Shown here one piece after another: positions 25,190 to 34,100 of a stretch of DNA of 62,168 nucleotides. The notes beneath the pieces are model-generated. The model saw only the letters and a program-made list of their open reading frames with translations, ran no database searches and was not told the origin of the DNA. The stretch covers positions 1 through 62,168 of the forward strand of contig NZ_FNWV01000003.1 of the NCBI RefSeq assembly GCF_900108555.1, read 5' to 3'. Origin of the DNA: Ruminococcus flavefaciens (GTDB taxonomy: Bacteria > Bacillota > Clostridia > Oscillospirales > Ruminococcaceae). Both the position numbers and the translations under genes were made by a program. Every line of letters starts with the position of its first letter. Positions within the stretch are counted from its first letter, which is position 1.

Positions 25190-26155
25190 GTGATATTTTT
25201 GTTCCTGAAAAATCTTATATTCAGTCTCAACGCCACTGTGCCCGTATTCCTGATGATGATATTCGGCTGGTTCGTACACAGAGTTAAACTCCTTGACGAC
25301 CACTCAACGGCGCAGATAAATAAATTCGTATTCCGAACACTTCTCCCTGCGCTCCTGTTCATGGATCTTTCTACTGCGGATTTTCGCTCCGTATGGGACG
25401 GCAGGTTCGTACTGTTCTGTATGTGTGCAACTCTCCTCAGCGTAGGCATTGCAGTGCTTTACTCGATCTTTACAAAAGAACGCTCGGAACGCGGTGAAGT
25501 GATACAGGCTTCTTACCGAAGCAGTGCCGCTATACTCGGCATAGCCTTCGTCAACAATATCTACGGTCATTCCACTATGGCGGCTCTGATGATAGTTGGA
25601 ACTGTACCGCTTTACAACATCATAGCCGTGACAACTCTTGCCGTGACCTCTCCCGACAAGGACAAAAGCAAAGGCAAGAAAGCACTTGCTCTCAGCACAT
25701 TCAAAAGCATTGCCACGAACCCCATTATCCTCGGCATTATCGTCGGTATCACATGGTCGCTGCTGAAAATACCGCAGCCCGTCATACTCAGCAAATCCGT
25801 TACATATCTGGGCAATATGGCTACTCCTCTTTCGCTCATAGCTTTAGGAGCTTCTGTGAAATTCGGCGAAGCAAAGGGAAAGCTGCCTGTTACGGCAGGC
25901 ATAGCCTTTATCAAGCTCATTCTGTTCTGTTCGATATTCCTGCCTGTGGCTATAAAGCTGGGATTTCGCGGTGAAAAGCTCATCGCTATACTGGTAATGC
26001 TCGGCAGCGCGACTACGGGAAGCTGCTTCGTAATGGCAAAAAACCTCGGTCACAAAGGCACTGTTACAGCCTTTGCGGTCATGCTCACCACTCTGTGCAG
26101 CGCGTTCACGCTGACAGGCTGGCTGTTCATACTGAAAACACTTGATTATATCTAA
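25190..26155 (+). CDS. AEC (auxin efflux carrier) family transporter
   Basis: About 320 residues with some ten hydrophobic helices. The N-terminal segment FGWFVHRVKLLDDHST with the following LPALLFMDLS, and the C-terminal half with LGASVKFGE and GSATTGSCFVMAKNLG, are typical of the AEC family that exports organic acids and related anions. The start is uncertain: GTG at 25190 is very close to AAGG, and TTG at 25199 has better spacing. Substrate unknown. It is followed 11 bp later by a zinc-ribbon membrane protein gene. Confidence 0.88.
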   Translation: MIFLFLKNLIFSLNATVPVFLMMIFGWFVHRVKLLDDHSTAQINKFVFRTLLPALLFMDLSTADFRSVWDGRFVLFCMCATLLSVGIAVLYSIFTKERSERGEVIQASYRSSAAILGIAFVNNIYGHSTMAALMIVGTVPLYNIIAVTTLAVTSPDKDKSKGKKALALSTFKSIATNPIILGIIVGITWSLLKIPQPVILSKSVTYLGNMATPLSLIALGASVKFGEAKGKLPVTAGIAFIKLILFCSIFLPVAIKLGFRGEKLIAILVMLGSATTGSCFVMAKNLGHKGTVTAFAVMLTTLCSAFTLTGWLFILKTLDYI

Positions 26156-26166
26156 GGAGTGATACC

Positions 26167-26922
26167 ATGCCATACTGCACACAATGCGGCAGACAACTCC
26201 GTGACGGAGAAAAATGCGACTGCACATCATCTGCGCCAAGGCAGGGCTACAGCAATGCTCAGCAGCCATATATAAACGGATATCCGCAGCAATACGGACA
26301 GAATATGAACCGCGGTATGCAATATCCTCCGCCGCCGAACTATCCGCCGCCTTATGAGCCGTATCCCTATCAGTACATATCCTATCCGCCTGCAAAAAAG
26401 AGCAATGCATGGATATGGGCGATAATCATACCCGTTGCAATATTCATAGCTATAACCATTGCTATCTTAGTACCTGCTTTCAGGCAGGCAAGGGAGAAAG
26501 TCAGCCAGACAGACGCAAACAGCTACGCTTACAATATCAGCAAAACAAGCGGACAAATACTTTCCGAACTGAACAAAGAGGAAGAAAATATCAAGGGACT
26601 CTATATCATAAGCTCGGATACCGAGTCAAATGTGGCAGTTCCTTTCGATACGGGAATTTTCTACGAGCGTATGAAAGAATACTTCGACGGCGCAAATGAG
26701 CGCGAGTACTTCATCATAGTCAGAAACGGCAAGGTCGAGTATACAGCCGCTTCTAAAAGCTGGACAGACCGCTCAGAAGCTGTGGCAAGCTATCCGTCAG
26801 GCAAAACAACTGCCAAACGCTATAACCTCAGCGGATACAGCACTAAAGAAAGAGAGTCCGATACCCTTGATATCCTGTACTGGGACGCATACGACCAGAT
26901 ATTCTCAGAGAAAAGTGATTAG
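26167..26922 (+). CDS. Zinc-ribbon, Pro/Tyr-rich, single-helix membrane protein
   Basis: 251 residues: an N-terminal half zinc ribbon (CTQCGRQ ... CDC), a Pro/Tyr/Gln-rich linker (about 25-75), one membrane helix (about 80-103) and a C-terminal extracellular domain. The helix and the following VPAFRQAREKVS resemble the start of a pilin-like helix, but no prepilin cleavage site is evident. AAGGAG precedes the ATG. No known family. It is probably co-transcribed with the AEC gene. Confidence 0.65.
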   Translation: MPYCTQCGRQLRDGEKCDCTSSAPRQGYSNAQQPYINGYPQQYGQNMNRGMQYPPPPNYPPPYEPYPYQYISYPPAKKSNAWIWAIIIPVAIFIAITIAILVPAFRQAREKVSQTDANSYAYNISKTSGQILSELNKEEENIKGLYIISSDTESNVAVPFDTGIFYERMKEYFDGANEREYFIIVRNGKVEYTAASKSWTDRSEAVASYPSGKTTAKRYNLSGYSTKERESDTLDILYWDAYDQIFSEKSD

Positions 26923-26956
26923 TTATTAGTGGTTAGTGAATAGTGATCAGAATTGC

Positions 26957-27165
26957 AGGGGCGCACAGTGTGCGCCCCTAACATTACGATGCAATTATGC
27001 TTAAACCATGTGTATGGGCTGCCTGTGGCAGCCCGTTTTTTATAATTACGCATTGCGCGTCCGCAAACATACAAAATCAATCGCGGCGCGGACGACCGAT
27101 GGTCGTCCCTACAAGTTTCAATTCCAATTATGCATAAATCACTGGCGGATAATATCCGCCCCTAC
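26957..27165. repeat. Cluster of intergenic palindromic repeats
   Basis: The gap 26923-27251 has no gene. Units: 26957-26981 (GGGGCGCACAGTGTGCGCCCC), 27013-27036 (GGGCTGCCTGTGGCAGCCC), 27089-27113 (GGACGACCGATGGTCGTCC, here without the 50-bp loop) and 27142-27165. Flanked by CACTAATCACTAACCACTAA at 27170-27190. Confidence 0.8.
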
Positions 27166-27199
27166 TAAGCACTAATCACTAACCACTAATTGACTTTTT

Positions 27200-27229
27200 T
27201 GTATATTTACAATTTTCTGGTGCATAATA
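27200..27229 (+). promoter_or_regulatory. Sigma-G-like (forespore) promoter of spoVAD
   Basis: TGTATA (27200-27205), 17-bp spacer, CATAATA (27223-27229). This fits the sigma-G pattern (G-ATA ... CAT-nTA) better than the housekeeping pattern and lies 23 bp before the spoVAD start. Confidence 0.6.
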
Positions 27230-27251
27230 ACTCCGAAACGGAGGTATTATC

Positions 27252-28265
27252 ATGGCTAAACGTATCGACAGGGGAGTTTTTCAGCTTGAGACTCCCGTAA
27301 AAATAGAAAGCTACGCATCTGTTGTGGGTGAAAAAGAAGGACAAGGTCCGCTCGGCAGCTGCTTCGATGAAGTGGTCAGCGACAGCCACTTCGGAAAGGC
27401 TACTTGGGAACAGGCAGAAAGCCGCTTTCAGCTCGAAGCTGTGGGGCTCGCTCTGCGAAAGGCTCAGCTCACCGAAAATGACATCGACATCATCTGCGCA
27501 GGCGACCTCATAAACCAGTGCATAGGCTCGGCTTACAGCATGAGAGAGCTGGCTATCCCCTTTCTCGGACTATACGGTGCCTGCTCCACTATGGCTGAGG
27601 GGCTTCTCATAGCTTCAATACTCACCGACTGCGGTATTGCGGAACACGCGGCTGCCGTGACCTCTTCCCACTTCTCAACGGCTGAGAGACAGTTCCGCTT
27701 TCCCCTCTCCTACGGCGGTCAGCGTACTCCCACAGCTCAATGGACCTGTACCGCTTCAGGAGCCGTCATACTCTCTCGTGAGAAAGGCTCTGCCACTGTG
27801 AAAGGCGGCTGCATCGGCAGGATAGCCGACCTTGATATCTGCGACATAAACAATATGGGCAGCGCAATGGCTCCTGCTGCCGCCGATACTATCTCACGCT
27901 ACCTGTCGGCAACGGGGACTACCCCTGCGGATTATGACTTCATTATCACGGGCGACTTAGGGCTTGTGGGCAGTAAACTCCTCCTCGATATCCTTATGAA
28001 ACATGGCATTGATATCTCAGCTCGGCACCGCGACTGCGGCGCAATGATATTCGATCCCGACTCTCAGGACACTCACTGCGGCGGTTCGGGCTGCGGGTGC
28101 GGAGCAAGTGTGCTTTGCGGAAACTTCCTGCCGCTCCTCGAAAACGGAGAAGTACACGATATACTCTTTGCAGCTACAGGTGCGCTCATGTCACCCATGT
28201 CAATGCAGCAGGGCGAAAGCATACCTGCTATCTCACATTTAGTCCATATAAGAAAGGAACGATAA
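27252..28265 (+). CDS. spoVAD: Stage V sporulation protein AD
   Basis: 337 residues with a thiolase-like fold; in spore formers SpoVAD binds dipicolinic acid and works with SpoVAC and SpoVAE-type membrane proteins to load it into the forespore. Characteristic segments are GPLGSCFDE near the N-terminus, the cysteine-containing LYGACSTMAEG, and TSSHFSTAERQFRFPL. ACGGAGG precedes the start. The usual preceding spoVAC is absent; a repeat-filled gap lies there instead. spoVAE follows after one base. Confidence 0.95.
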   Translation: MAKRIDRGVFQLETPVKIESYASVVGEKEGQGPLGSCFDEVVSDSHFGKATWEQAESRFQLEAVGLALRKAQLTENDIDIICAGDLINQCIGSAYSMRELAIPFLGLYGACSTMAEGLLIASILTDCGIAEHAAAVTSSHFSTAERQFRFPLSYGGQRTPTAQWTCTASGAVILSREKGSATVKGGCIGRIADLDICDINNMGSAMAPAAADTISRYLSATGTTPADYDFIITGDLGLVGSKLLLDILMKHGIDISARHRDCGAMIFDPDSQDTHCGGSGCGCGASVLCGNFLPLLENGEVHDILFAATGALMSPMSMQQGESIPAISHLVHIRKER

Positions 28266-28266
28266 T

Positions 28267-28629
28267 ATGCTTCTGGATATCCTTAAAGCTTTCCTTGTGG
28301 GCGGTGCTGTGTGCGCCGTAGGACAGTTCCTTATAGACTTTACAAAACTCACACCTGCACGTATACTCACGGGCTTCGTCATCACAGGCGTGATCCTTTC
28401 CGCCCTCGGACTTTACGAACCATTTGCGGACTTCGCAGGCGCAGGAGCTACAGTGCCCCTGACGGGCTTCGGCCATCTCCTTGCCGAGGGTATAAGAAAG
28501 ACCATCGAAAATGATGGTCTGCTTGGTATATTCACAGGCGGTCTTACCGCAGCAGCAGGCGGTGTCACCGCTGCACTTCTCTTCGGACTGATCGCTTCTT
28601 TCCTGTTCAGGCAAAAGGATAGATCCTGA
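28267..28629 (+). CDS. spoVAE: Stage V sporulation protein AE
   Basis: 120 residues, hydrophobic, with the SpoVAE-type pattern GGAVCAVGQFLID near the N-terminus and GLLGIFTGGLTAAAGGVTAAL near the C-terminus. Membrane partner of SpoVAD. The ATG follows the spoVAD stop after one base, so it is coupled. Start and length agree with the short (SpoVAEb) form. Confidence 0.93.
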   Translation: MLLDILKAFLVGGAVCAVGQFLIDFTKLTPARILTGFVITGVILSALGLYEPFADFAGAGATVPLTGFGHLLAEGIRKTIENDGLLGIFTGGLTAAAGGVTAALLFGLIASFLFRQKDRS

Positions 28630-28633
28630 ACAG

Positions 28634-29077
28634 TTATTTTATCAGAGTACCGTGATAGTGACATTCATATATCACTTCACCCTTGTACGCTATCACTTCG
28701 TACCCCTGAAACCACCCGAAGTCGCCCTTGACTGTGCTTTTGTAGGTGTAGTCTCCGTTACTGTACTCGGCAGGTCCGCGGAAAGGCTTGTCCGTTGGGA
28801 CGCGCAGGAGTGCCTCTTTCAGAAAATCACCGCTGAAAGGTGCTCCTATGACCTGCCCTGCGTAATTCATGCTCCAGTAGGGCTTGCCGCTTATCCATAT
28901 GGCTTCCTCGCCTGCGAACTGCGCACCGCCGAGGTATGTATCGAGGTATCCGAGCTCCCCCTCTGTGTACTCCAGATCGTGAGACTCGGTACGCGAGGAG
29001 ACGGTCTCCGCCCCCTTTCCTGCATATGTCGCCTTTTTCGCACGTATCAGAAACGACGTTATTTCATCTCTTTCCAT
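28634..29077 (-). CDS. DUF5680-like soluble protein
   Basis: 147 residues. Segments FLIRAKKATYAGKGAE, YLDTYLGGAQFAGEEAIW and GxPYWSMNYAG are typical of the DUF5680 family of unknown function. GGGAGG precedes the start. It is convergent with spoVAE, with only four bases between the stops. Confidence 0.8.
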   Translation of the reverse strand: MERDEITSFLIRAKKATYAGKGAETVSSRTESHDLEYTEGELGYLDTYLGGAQFAGEEAIWISGKPYWSMNYAGQVIGAPFSGDFLKEALLRVPTDKPFRGPAEYSNGDYTYKSTVKGDFGWFQGYEVIAYKGEVIYECHYHGTLIK

Positions 29078-29294
29078 TTGTTTCCTCCCAGATCAAAAAA
29101 TTCATTACATTGATTTTATCATATATCAGCAGTGTTGTCAATCCGTCCGTTGTAAAATATGCTCCCTAAAAATATAAGCAAAGCTTCTATTTTGTGCAAG
29201 TCTACAAAACAATAATTTTTTTGGCGTTTATGCTTGACTTTTCACCAATTCTGTAATATAATAATTTAGTCGCAGGTGACGGCAATAAAAATGT

Positions 29295-29371
29295 GGCGGC
29301 ATAGCTCAGTTGGCTAGAGTACTCGGTTCATACCCGATTGGTCGTTGGTTCGAATCCTACTGCCGCTACCA
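29295..29371 (+). tRNA. tRNA-Met (CAT), with encoded CCA
   Basis: Cloverleaf with acceptor GGCGGCA / TGCCGCT, D-arm GCTC...GAGT, anticodon loop TTCATAC, T-loop TTCGAAT and encoded CCA. The anticodon stem lacks the GGG/CCC of initiators, so it is an elongator type (or the CAT-anticodon Ile precursor). Two stem mismatches are visible: C-T at the top of the anticodon stem and T-T in the T-stem. Confidence 0.88.
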
Positions 29372-29375
29372 TTAT

Positions 29376-29447
29376 GGCCCGTTGGTCAAGAGGTTAAGAC
29401 ATCGCCCTTTCACGGCGGAATCATGGGTTCAATTCCCGTACGGGTCA
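29376..29447 (+). tRNA. tRNA-Glu (TTC)
   Basis: Acceptor GGCCCGT / ACGGGTC, D-arm GTCA...AGAC, anticodon stem TCGCC / GGCGG with loop CTTTCAC, T-stem-loop GGGTTCAATTCCC. CCA is not encoded. It starts four bases after tRNA-Met. The tyrosine integrase lies immediately downstream, so this tRNA is the probable integration site of the island. Confidence 0.95.
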
Positions 29448-29459
29448 CTTTTGACGATG

Positions 29460-29503
29460 CTCGGAAACAGCGTAATATCGCCGTTTCCGAGTTTTTCTTT
29501 TTT
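29460..29503 (+). terminator. Terminator of the tRNA operon
   Basis: CTCGGAAAC (29460-29468) / GTTTCCGAG (29483-29491) followed by a T-rich tail. Confidence 0.85.
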
Positions 29504-29556
29504 CTGAAAATCCGCTTTGTTCTTTATCTGTTCATTATTCATGAATTGCGGATTTT

Positions 29557-29592
29557 TGAGCCAGAGGTCATGAACCTTTTGGCTCATTTTTA
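29557..29592. terminator. Hairpin over the integrase stop codon
   Basis: TGAGCCA (29557-29563) pairs with TGGCTCA (29580-29586), with an inner AGGT-CATGA-ACCT and a T-run on the plus strand. The integrase stop (29568-29570) lies in the loop side. A further inverted pair, AAAATCCGC / GCGGATTTT, is at 29507-29515 and 29548-29556. Confidence 0.65.
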
Positions 29593-30758
29593 TTTGTGCG
29601 AAAATTGAGCGCCGAGCTAACCGCATCTGAGACTTTTGCTCTGGATTCTTCCAACATATGACAATAAATGTTGCTCGTTGTAGAAACCGTCGAGTGCCCC
29701 AACGCCCCCGAGACCGTCACGATGTCCACACCCTGGTTGACAAGGAGCGATGCGAACAGATGTCTGAAACTGTGCAAGCCATAGAATGGAAGATCGTGCT
29801 TCTCACAGAACTCACCAAGCCAGAAATAAGGTGTGCCGTTCTGCATAGGTTCACCGTTCCATTTAGTATAGAGCCTGTCGGTCTCAACCCACTTGTCTCC
29901 GAATTTAAGCGCCTGCTCGTCCTGTTCTGCCTTGTACTCTTTCAGCATATCCATGATTTCCTGCGGAAATTTGAGAGTTCTCTGCGACTTACGGGTTTTA
30001 GTGGTGTCGGTATAAACGCCTTTCTTCGCAGTATAATTGCTCGTTCTGCGGACGCTGATGATGTTGTTCTCGAAGTCCACATCTTTCCATTCCAGTCCCA
30101 ACATCTCACCACGGCGGAAACCGCTGTAGATCATCAGGTTGAAGAATGTGCGGTACTTCAAGGGCTCATCGTTCAGCAGAGAAAGAAATTTCTGCACCTG
30201 TTCGTGCGTATAGATCTTCTTCTCGGTCTGCTCGTTCTTAGGGAGCGTGACCTTTGAACAGGGATTGTCGCTGACTACGCCCATTTTCACAGCGTAGGCG
30301 AACACATCAGACACAAAACTGAGGTTATGCCTGATTGTTTTCGGTGCGAGAGGTTTACCGGTACGCTCGTTTGCACCATCCTTTGAGAGCGAGTTCACGA
30401 ATGCCTGAATCTGTCTCGGATTGATCTTATCCATTCTCAGGTGACCGATAGCAGAGTACACCCTCTTGCGGAGCTGGAGCATACGCTCGTATGTAGTATT
30501 GCGGAGATTCAGCTTTGCATACTCCTCAAACCACTCTTCTGCGAATACCTCAAACTTGATAGCCTTGCTCTGATAGCCTTTGTTGCAGACTTCTTCAAAC
30601 ATGACTGCCTGACGGTTTAACTCCTTTTCAATCTGCTTTGCTGTCATTTTCGGCTCAGGCTTCCAAGTCATGGACTGGATAACCTGCTTGCCTTTGCTGT
30701 CGTAGCCACAGCTCACCCTGATAGAGTAACTGTCGCCGCGCTTCTGTATATTTGCCAT
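29568..30758 (-). CDS. Tyrosine-type site-specific integrase
   Basis: 396 residues. An N-terminal arm-binding part (SYSIRVSCGYDSKGK), a SAM-like core-binding domain (about 65-165) and a catalytic domain with Arg in SGFRRGEMLGLEW, HSFRHLFAS (HxxR) and a late H/Y pair (LGHSTVSTTSNIYCH). It should insert and excise the element, most likely at tRNA-Glu, whose 3' end is 120 bp away. The start at 30758 has GAGGAGG; an upstream ATG at 30803 does not. It is preceded by an excisionase-like gene. Confidence 0.95.
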   Translation of the reverse strand: MANIQKRGDSYSIRVSCGYDSKGKQVIQSMTWKPEPKMTAKQIEKELNRQAVMFEEVCNKGYQSKAIKFEVFAEEWFEEYAKLNLRNTTYERMLQLRKRVYSAIGHLRMDKINPRQIQAFVNSLSKDGANERTGKPLAPKTIRHNLSFVSDVFAYAVKMGVVSDNPCSKVTLPKNEQTEKKIYTHEQVQKFLSLLNDEPLKYRTFFNLMIYSGFRRGEMLGLEWKDVDFENNIISVRRTSNYTAKKGVYTDTTKTRKSQRTLKFPQEIMDMLKEYKAEQDEQALKFGDKWVETDRLYTKWNGEPMQNGTPYFWLGEFCEKHDLPFYGLHSFRHLFASLLVNQGVDIVTVSGALGHSTVSTTSNIYCHMLEESRAKVSDAVSSALNFRTNKNEPKGS

Positions 30759-30783
30759 AATATACCTCCTCGGTATTATCACA

Positions 30784-30838
30784 GCATACCTTTCCAATAC
30801 CAATTGTAACGCAATATATACGCATTGTCAAGGTATGC
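30784..30838 (-). promoter_or_regulatory. Integrase promoter inside a 9-bp inverted repeat
   Basis: TTGACA (30826-30831), 17-bp spacer, TACAAT (30803-30808) on the minus strand. Perfect inverted arms GCATACCTT (30784-30792) and AAGGTATGC (30830-30838) bracket it and look like operator half-sites, perhaps for the excisionase-like protein. Confidence 0.65.
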
Positions 30839-30877
30839 AGATACGACTCGCCATAAGACGAGCCGTTAGAAACATCA

Positions 30878-31147
30878 TTATTTTTGAAAATAGTGTAGGA
30901 AATCTGCTTTGTTAACCAAATATTTGCTACGCTTTCCGTCTCCCGTGCGGACAGCCTTTATTCTACCTTGATGAACGAGCTGACGAACCATATGAGTCGA
31001 TATCCCTTCAACCAAAGCAGCACACTCTGGAATAGATAGCATTTCCACGGGTTTATCTTTCACACAATCGCCTCTACCATCCAATATTGCCTGCAGCGTA
31101 ACAAGCTGCTCAAACATTGAATTAATTATTTCATTTGCCTTTTCCAT
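30878..31147 (-). CDS. Excisionase-type helix-turn-helix protein
   Basis: 89 residues. After a helical N-terminus, a MerR/excisionase-like HTH is at about 40-85 (LSIPECAALVEGISTHMVRQLVHQGRIKAV in part, then KYLVNKADFLHYFQK). The position just upstream of the integrase on the same strand is typical of xis genes. It would steer integration versus excision and may bind the inverted repeat at the integrase promoter. The start is 36 bp after the stop of the large ATPase gene. Confidence 0.8.
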   Translation of the reverse strand: MEKANEIINSMFEQLVTLQAILDGRGDCVKDKPVEMLSIPECAALVEGISTHMVRQLVHQGRIKAVRTGDGKRSKYLVNKADFLHYFQK

Positions 31148-31183
31148 TTTTTAACCTCCAATAAATTTTTATGTACGAGCAGC

Positions 31184-34100
31184 TTATGGCTGCTCGTCTT
31201 CTTCAGTATCATTTTTAATCTCTGCAGCAGGCTCAAACACAACCGTTTTGCCCCTGAGAGTATTTATGACGTTCTCATTGCGATAACGGCTCCAGAATGG
31301 TCCTTTGTCAAAGCACTCCCCCTGCTGAAGGAAATCGACCTCCTCCTTGCCACAGTTGAAATAGTTCGCTGCACGTTTGAGATCATCTGCCTTCGGGTGG
31401 TAGCTACGTAATCTTCCACAGTTGCCTACAACCTTACCGAACTGAACGTTGGGATCAGGAAATGACTGTGAAGCCATAAGTATAGTGATGCCGTGCTTCC
31501 CCCCCTTACGGAGAAGGACGTTTACTGCGCCTTTTTCGTGAAGATACAGGTCCTGCGCCTCGTCAATCACAACAGTATACCTTGAAGAAGGAAAGCACTG
31601 CTTATAACCGTAGATGCTCTCGAGCATCATATCGATGATCTCCGAGCCTTTACCAACGCTGTCAGCACCTGTTGATATGACAATGATAGGCTTGTCCTGT
31701 GCCTTGACGAATTCGCCCCAGTTATTCTTGCTGACTGGCATATCCACAAGATCCTCGATTATCGTTTTCAGCTTCAGACAGAGTTTTCTGTGAGCTTCAT
31801 CCATTACCGGTTCACCGTCATCGTTGCAGCTGATATACTCGATGTAATTAATAATATCTTCGATTTTCATATCCGGATCCTTTTTCATCTGTCTCAGCAA
31901 ACAATTGACCGCGATTTTAAGTATCGGCTCCTGATAACTACCGAGCGATTTAGTCATCATTGCGTAGATCCTGAAAATGCGTTCTCTTTCCTCCTTGAGT
32001 GTCCGGCATCCGCGAAGATCAAGCAGATTGACGGGAACACCATCCTCATAGACGTTCCAAAAGGAGAAGTACTTCGATCTTAGCTCCTTGCCAATATGCT
32101 TATCAACTTCTTCCGGAGAGAATCCACCAGTCTGGTCGAATATGAGAACCGCGTCAGCACCCTCTATTTCAACCATCTGAACCGCTCTGTTGGTCATGGC
32201 GAAGGTCTTTCCTGAGCGCGTGTATCCAAAGTATACTTCATGGAAGTTATCATCCATGTCTGGATTGAACACATATCCAGCGACTCTTGTGCCGTCTGCG
32301 TTATACAGTACAGGAACGAATCCGTCAGGGTATTCGCCTATGTTGAACCAATACTCATTATTGATGATATCATCGACATATGCCTTTGCCTCGGCATTCA
32401 ACACCGAACTTTTATAAGAGAATACTTCAACATCCTCAATTAATCCTTCGCCAAATGCAACTTTGAGCTTCCTCTTGTTGGTATGTTGAGCTATAAGCAT
32501 ACCTTTTTCTTTCGCGTGCTTATTCATTTTTGTAACACTCCCTGCTGGTGTTTTCGGTATGATTACATTTTTAAGTGTGTCACCACTTAAGTTAATTGAT
32601 TTGTCTTCAGTTCTGAAGAACGCTGTGTATCCATCGTCAGAATAGAATAGAGGACCGAACTGCATAGACAATTTCAGTTCTTTACTGAGAATTGTATTGC
32701 TTACTGCCGACTTAAAGCTATTGCAGTACAAGTCGGTCATCGTTAATCTTGAAGACGCCTCAGACATTAACCAACGAATTACACCTCTAAAATCTGAATC
32801 TGTAACGACGCCCAGTCTCTCCAAAATATGCGCAGTAGCCAGAGTCATTTTCATTATATCTGTAACTACAACATTGCTGAAGGTGCTGACTATGTGACGA
32901 GCAACTTTTATTCCGTCGCGAACAAGCTGTTTTGCAGTGTCAGGGTTGTTGTAGAGATACTCCTTAAAGGAATAATCTAACATACCAGCCAAACGCTGTA
33001 AAACAGGCACATTTTTTGAGACTATATCCTCGCTGCAGTTGATGTAATACACAGGATAATCGTCAGGAATTCTCTCTGGAATATCGGTAAGTATCACGAT
33101 GATCTTACGAGTTCCGTCTTCATCGCCGTTCTCACCATTGATGTCCCACATTATTTCCTTAAAGGCATTATCAAGAGAAGTGCCTTCATCGAAAATACCC
33201 GAAAATGTGAAGAGCACTGTGACGTCGTTTGCTGCTGAAAGCTCTTTTCTTACCTTCGGAATGCGATCGGTAAGCGCCTGCACAACCGTGGACGAATAGT
33301 TCTTTCTCTTCGTAAGAGCGATAGCCGTTTCTCTCTCGGCATCATTAGTATACGAAATTGAAAAGCCACAATCTGGATGAAGCCCTTCCGCCTCAAACCA
33401 TGGAAGAAGAAGGCTTTCAGTACGAACTATAGTTGCAATCTTGGCTTCCAAACAGTTCGGCATAGCCTTACGATAGATTGCCACCATATCCTTGAGCGGA
33501 AGAGCATGAGCAACCATTTTGTGATCTCTGACTTCCTGAGGAAACAGTTCTTCCAGACCTGGTATTACTGACTCAGAGGATATGTATGTCGTCACGCCAT
33601 TTTGCAGCTTAATACCTCCTGCGTGCTTGGGAATTGTCAGAAACTTTTTATTGGGGCATTCACGAAGAGAACGCAAGAAGCTTTCATAGTGCCTTTTAAC
33701 GCTGACGTTTATTCCCTTCCTTGCGAAGGGTGTCTGTCTGCGGAAGGTCTCTTCGCTGATTTCTCCATTCGGAAAACGTAACGGCTTTTTCACGCCCTTA
33801 AGGAATACGTCGATTTCCTCACATTTTCCATATGCGATAGGATTACAAATTAACACGAGTGTCGCCGATTCCTTCCAGGCTAACTTGCGCTTACCTGTTT
33901 TATGGTTGACCTCCTGATACTCGAGGCTATACGGGCTCTTGATTAACGAGGTTTCCTCGTATAGCGGATCTGTTTCCACTGAATCAGGAATAAAATCATC
34001 AGATAGCAACGTGACACCATCAATAATATAAGTATCGCTTATTAGAGGAGATGCGGAGGATAACTCCACACCCTCTTTTCTGATTCCTTCTTCCTGAAGC

